From Acidimicrobiia bacterium (lineage in GTDB: Bacteria > Actinomycetota > Acidimicrobiia > Spongiisociales > SHLN01), in contig JAUXJL010000078.1 in NCBI GenBank assembly GCA_030624805.1, forward strand, positions 1 through 8,174: a stretch of 8,174 nt of DNA, read 5' to 3'. This document shows, piece by piece, positions 6,065 to 8,174 of the stretch. Every line of letters begins with the position of its first letter. Position 1 is the stretch's first letter. The notes beneath the pieces were generated by a model. That model was given only the letters and a program-made list of their open reading frames with translations. It was not told the DNA's origin and made no database searches. The translations under genes and the position numbers were made by a program.

Positions 6065-6757
6065 AACAGCCACCATCCGAGCAACGGGGTCGGGATTTCC
6101 TGTGTCCCACTTGAGCGGCGAACGTCTCTCCCACTCATCGGCGAGCCCTTGGAATCCCGGGATCGACTTGGCGGCCACAGTGGCAAGCGGCCCAGCCGAG
6201 ACGGCATTCACTCGAATGGAGTCGGCTCCGAGATCGCGGGCGAGATACCGAACGATGGACTCGAGAGCAGATTTGGCAACTCCCATCCAGTCGTAGATCG
6301 GCCACGCCTGCGAGTTGTCGAAGTCGAGCGTCACAACACTTCCTCCGCCCGCTGCCTGCATGAGGGGGCGGAGACCGACCGTGAGCGTCTTGAGGGAGAA
6401 CGCCGAAGTCATGAACGCAATCTGGGCGCTCTCGGGCGGAGTATTGAGGAAGTTTCCCCCCAACGCATCTTCCGGGGCATACGCGATGGCGTGCAGAGCC
6501 CCATCAATCGCACCCCATCGACTCTCGAGATCAGAGACCAGCCCCTCCATGTGGGCGGGATCGTTGATATCCAGCTCGAGCACATCAGGTCGGGACGGCA
6601 GGCGTGCGGCGACTCGCTCGGTCAGTGTCATGCCCCGCCCAAAGCCGGTCAGCACGATCTCGGCGCCTTGTTCAAGTGCCACCCGGGCTGTGTGCCAGGC
6701 GATGGACGAGTCGGTGAGCACCCCCGTTATCACCAATCGTTTGCCTTCGAGAAGCAC
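5975..6757 (-). CDS. fabI: enoyl-[acyl-carrier-protein] reductase (NADH), FabI/InhA type
   Basis: This SDR-fold enzyme reduces the trans-2-enoyl-ACP double bond with NADH, the last step of each fatty-acid elongation cycle. The 260 residues are collinear with InhA and E. coli FabI: the cofactor loop ITGVLTDSSIAWHTARVALE (10-29), ELDI (61-64), LHAIAYAP (88-95), and the catalytic YDWMGVAK with Y155 and K162 (Y-x6-K, matching Y158 and K165 of InhA). NAVSAGPLATVAAKSIPGF follows, then the closing GEIVHVDGGFHA. The substrate loop lacks the extra stretch that InhA has for very long chains, so canonical chain lengths are more likely than mycolate synthesis (inference). The start is the GTG at 6757, six bases after GAGGAGG; a GTG at 6775 gives six extra residues but would place that ribosome site inside the gene. 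The position of InhA S94 is alanine (A90). The gene converges on and overlaps the kinase by 90 bp and lies 68 bp downstream of the 4-TM gene. No fabG is adjacent in the window. Confidence 0.95.
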   Translation of the reverse strand: MLLEGKRLVITGVLTDSSIAWHTARVALEQGAEIVLTGFGRGMTLTERVAARLPSRPDVLELDINDPAHMEGLVSDLESRWGAIDGALHAIAYAPEDALGGNFLNTPPESAQIAFMTSAFSLKTLTVGLRPLMQAAGGGSVVTLDFDNSQAWPIYDWMGVAKSALESIVRYLARDLGADSIRVNAVSAGPLATVAAKSIPGFQGLADEWERRSPLKWDTGNPDPVARMVAVLFSDWALATSGEIVHVDGGFHAIAAGVDE

Positions 6758-6763
6758 GCGTTT

Positions 6764-6770
6764 CCTCCTC
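6764..6770 (-). promoter_or_regulatory. Shine-Dalgarno deciding the fabI start
   Basis: On the minus strand GAGGAGG is followed by six bases (AAACGC) and the GTG at 6757. The resulting N-terminus, MLLEGKRLVITG, lines up with InhA (MTGLLDGKRILVSG). The strong match and ideal spacing favour this GTG over the one at 6775. Confidence 0.8.
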
Positions 6771-6787
6771 GCCACAGATTCGTTGTC

Positions 6788-6793
6788 ATGCTA
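6788..6793 (-). promoter_or_regulatory. possible -10 element for fabI
   Basis: TAGCAT on the minus strand, about 18 bases before the Shine-Dalgarno, would give a short leader. There is no clear -35 and the hexamer is only a TANNNT match, so fabI may equally be read through from the 4-TM gene. Confidence 0.25.
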
Positions 6794-6825
6794 CCGGCGG
6801 GCCAGACGCCTCCGCAGTAGACGGC

Positions 6826-7188
6826 CTAGAAGCTCTTGCCGAAGGTCATAACGCCCCGGATACCGAGACCCATCACGAACAGCAAGAACAGCCCCCACCG
6901 GAGAGCAGGCCGTTTCTGAAGTTGCCACCGATATACGTAACCGAACGTCAGTGTGAAGAGAATGACGAAGCCATAGAACATGTGCTGGCTGCCGGGACGC
7001 TCGTCTTGTTGATAGAGGTAAACGCCGGCCAAGACCTGAATGACCATGGCGGAGACGGCCCCGCCTCCCACCCACCAGAACCAGCGTGGAAGACCGAACC
7101 CCCGGGCAGCAAACGCCAAAGCAAGCGCGGCCGCCGCGCCGCTCAATCCGATAGCAACCCAGCCGAAAAAAGTATGGAAACCGGCCAC
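6826..7188 (-). CDS. small four-helix membrane protein of unknown function
   Basis: I do not recognise a named family, although the style (FHTFFGW at the start, QHMFYGF in the middle, MGLGIRGVMT at the end) matches uncharacterised membrane proteins I associate with actinobacteria. The 120 residues form four hydrophobic segments at about 7-28, 38-60, 70-88 and 97-114, with short loops. Two histidines, H5 and H69, sit at the membrane edge and inside helix 3, which could suit heme or metal binding as in small cytochrome-like proteins; this is speculation. The start is a GTG with no Shine-Dalgarno, but a TAGCCT hexamer ends six bases before it, so a leaderless transcript is likely. It lies upstream of fabI on the same strand with 68 bp between and may be co-transcribed with it. 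A shared promoter region with the amidohydrolase lies on the other side. Confidence 0.75.
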   Translation of the reverse strand: MAGFHTFFGWVAIGLSGAAAALALAFAARGFGLPRWFWWVGGGAVSAMVIQVLAGVYLYQQDERPGSQHMFYGFVILFTLTFGYVYRWQLQKRPALRWGLFLLFVMGLGIRGVMTFGKSF

Positions 7189-7194
7189 GTTCTG

Positions 7195-7200
7195 AGGCTA
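7195..7200 (-). promoter_or_regulatory. -10 element of the 4-TM gene (leaderless)
   Basis: TAGCCT on the minus strand is followed by CAGAAC and the GTG at 7188, a spacing of six bases. This supports GTG 7188 as the start. Confidence 0.5.
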
Positions 7201-7229
7201 CTTCTCTCACCCTCGCCGGGCGCCGTGGT

Positions 7230-7235
7230 TAGCCT
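7230..7235 (+). promoter_or_regulatory. -10 element of the amidohydrolase gene (leaderless)
   Basis: TAGCCT on the plus strand is followed by seven bases (CACCGGC) and the ATG at 7243. No Shine-Dalgarno is present. It is the mirror image of the hexamer at 7195-7200. Confidence 0.5.
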
Positions 7236-7242
7236 CACCGGC

Positions 7243-8174
7243 ATGGCACGAGTAGCGATCACCGGGGCAAGATTGCTCGACGGCACCGGGAGCCAGCCAA
7301 TCGATGGTCAAACCATCCTCTGGGAAGCCGGCTCTATTACCTGGATCGGGCCAGACGCAGAGGCGGTGCTCGATCACGCTCTCCTCATCCCGGCCGCGGA
7401 CGGCACGGTACTGCCGGGACTCATTGACTCCCATGTGCACATCAGCCTCTCCCCGACACTCACCGGCATATACGACATCGTTGAGGAACCGGTGGCGCGC
7501 ACCCTGATTCGGGCCGCCAACGGCGCAGGGCTTTTGCTGCGAGCGGGAATAACCACGGCCCGCGACGTTGGCTCCCGAGCGGGAGTGGCGATCGACGTCG
7601 CCGCCGCCCAACGAGACGGTGACCTGTCGGGCGCGCGCATAGTGGCCGCCGGCCGCGCTCTCACACCGCCCGGCGGCCACGGTGAGGCGATGTCCGTGCT
7701 GGTTCACGGTCGCGAAGAAGTCTCCGACGCGGTCCGCGCCGAGGTCGAAAGAGGCGCCGATCTCATCAAACTGATCCCAACCGGTGGAGTGCTCGGCGAG
7801 GGCGCACATGGCTTCGAAGTGGTCATGACCCTCGATGAGGTGCGGACTGCCGTGGAGACGGCACACGAGCTTGATGTGCACGTGGCCGCCCATGTGCATG
7901 GCCCCGAGGGAATCGACCTGGTTCTCGAGGCCGGGGTCGACACGATCGAGCATGGAACCGGGGCCACTCGCGATCAGTGCGAGCGAATGCGGGAGGACGG
8001 GGTAGCCCTCGTGCCGACCCTGGTCCCCCTTGTGGCCATCAAGCAGCGCGAGCTCGAGCTCTCGCGGAGTCTCATGAAGCGCGTCGACGAGGTAATGGCG
8101 GTGCATGCCGCGTCAGTTGCCACCGCCATCGAGGTAGGCGTACGGGTCCTGCCCGGCACCGACGCCGGCACCCC
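7243..8174 (+). CDS. metal-dependent amidohydrolase, 3' truncated by the window
   Basis: The frame runs open from the ATG to the window edge, giving 310 complete codons of an amidohydrolase-superfamily TIM-barrel enzyme that resembles the imidazolonepropionase/Xaa-Pro dipeptidase-like group (COG1228 style). An N-terminal beta domain (MARVAITGARLLDGTG) leads to LPGLIDSHVHI, with the HxH metal pair H64 and H66. Further landmarks are the GITTARDVGS strand, K176 in ADLIKLIPTGG (likely the carbamylated lysine bridging two metals), H217 in AAHVHG, H237 in TIEHGTG, and D307 in LPGTDAGT at the edge. All expected metal ligands are present, so the enzyme should be active. The substrate is unknown; peptides, imidic rings or N-acyl compounds are usual for the group. 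No signal peptide is seen, so it is cytoplasmic. The start is supported by a TAGCCT promoter hexamer 7 nt upstream with no Shine-Dalgarno. It is divergent from the 4-TM gene. Confidence 0.92.
   Translation, partial: MARVAITGARLLDGTGSQPIDGQTILWEAGSITWIGPDAEAVLDHALLIPAADGTVLPGLIDSHVHISLSPTLTGIYDIVEEPVARTLIRAANGAGLLLRAGITTARDVGSRAGVAIDVAAAQRDGDLSGARIVAAGRALTPPGGHGEAMSVLVHGREEVSDAVRAEVERGADLIKLIPTGGVLGEGAHGFEVVMTLDEVRTAVETAHELDVHVAAHVHGPEGIDLVLEAGVDTIEHGTGATRDQCERMREDGVALVPTLVPLVAIKQRELELSRSLMKRVDEVMAVHAASVATAIEVGVRVLPGTDAGT

Larger units (their letters stand above)
7193..7237. repeat. 8-bp inverted repeat framing two divergent -10 elements
   Basis: TGAGGCTA at 7193-7200 and TAGCCTCA at 7230-7237 are exact reverse complements separated by 29 bp. 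Each arm holds a TAGCCT hexamer pointing outward, one to the 4-TM gene and one to the amidohydrolase. It fills most of the 54-bp gap between the two starts. Confidence 0.75.

Noticed and set aside
6758..6775. Upstream GTG start for fabI adding ARRKR
   Set aside because: The added codons are the Shine-Dalgarno itself (GCGAGGAGGAAACGC); the shorter form aligns with InhA.
8050..8061. 12-bp palindrome GAGCTCGAGCTC
   Set aside because: It lies inside the amidohydrolase coding frame (RELEL) and follows from repeated Glu-Leu codons; no regulatory context.
7207..8106. 299-codon open frame on the minus strand opposite the amidohydrolase
   Set aside because: Its composition is that of a shadow frame (His/Gly/Asp/Arg-rich, no motif), while the plus strand carries every metal-ligand motif of the amidohydrolase superfamily.
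1..8174. CRISPR array, insertion sequence, tRNA, toxin-antitoxin or defence system
   Set aside because: I found no regularly spaced repeats, transposase motifs, terminal inverted repeats, cloverleaf-like sequence or paired small toxin-type genes; the gene content is housekeeping plus a few accessory genes.

Overview
The window reads as ordinary, gene-dense chromosome from a GC-rich actinobacterium. Three things point that way: an InhA/FabI-type enoyl-ACP reductase with the actinobacterial YDWMGVAKSALES active-site block, a small 4-helix membrane protein of a kind I associate with actinobacteria, and many genes that seem to be transcribed directly from the start codon (leaderless). A member of Acidimicrobiia or a near relative is plausible, but that is an inference and the window has no rRNA or marker gene to settle it. 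I see no mobile element, CRISPR array, tRNA, prophage or defence island, and no convincing new multi-gene system.

Layout, left to right. Positions 1-28 hold the last codons of a plus-strand gene. Positions 38-411 hold no intact gene but look like a decayed minus-strand gene. An MFS transporter (412-1665, minus) is divergent from a small, degenerate cold-shock-like protein (1750-1962, plus). That gene is followed by a stand-alone Lrp/AsnC ligand-binding (RAM) domain protein (2029-2262, plus). The RAM gene converges on a D-alanine--D-alanine ligase (2271-3266, minus), and the two TAG stops form the ends of one perfect 14-bp palindrome. Divergent from ddl is a 923-residue membrane histidine kinase (3293-6064, plus) with a very long basic, disordered N-terminus. 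Its 3' end overlaps the convergent enoyl-ACP reductase gene fabI (5975-6757, minus) by 90 bp. Upstream of fabI on the same strand lies a 4-TM membrane protein gene (6826-7188, minus). Divergent from that is a metal-dependent amidohydrolase gene (7243 to beyond the window end, plus).

Functionally the window mixes cell-envelope biosynthesis (Ddl for peptidoglycan precursors, FabI for fatty-acid elongation), one envelope-anchored sensor kinase without a response regulator in view, a transporter, two small regulatory-type proteins and a catabolic hydrolase. Most adjacent genes face each other or away from each other, so few can be co-transcribed; 4-TM gene plus fabI is the best operon candidate, with the cold-shock-like and RAM genes possible.

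The most coherent hidden signal is in the gene starts. Five of them (MFS, cold-shock-like, ddl, 4-TM, amidohydrolase) have a TANNNT -10 hexamer ending 6-8 nt before the start codon and no Shine-Dalgarno, which implies leaderless mRNAs. RAM and fabI have strong Shine-Dalgarno sequences instead. This pattern also corrects two starts: the cold-shock-like protein (1750 rather than 1717) and, through its Shine-Dalgarno, fabI (GTG at 6757 rather than 6775).
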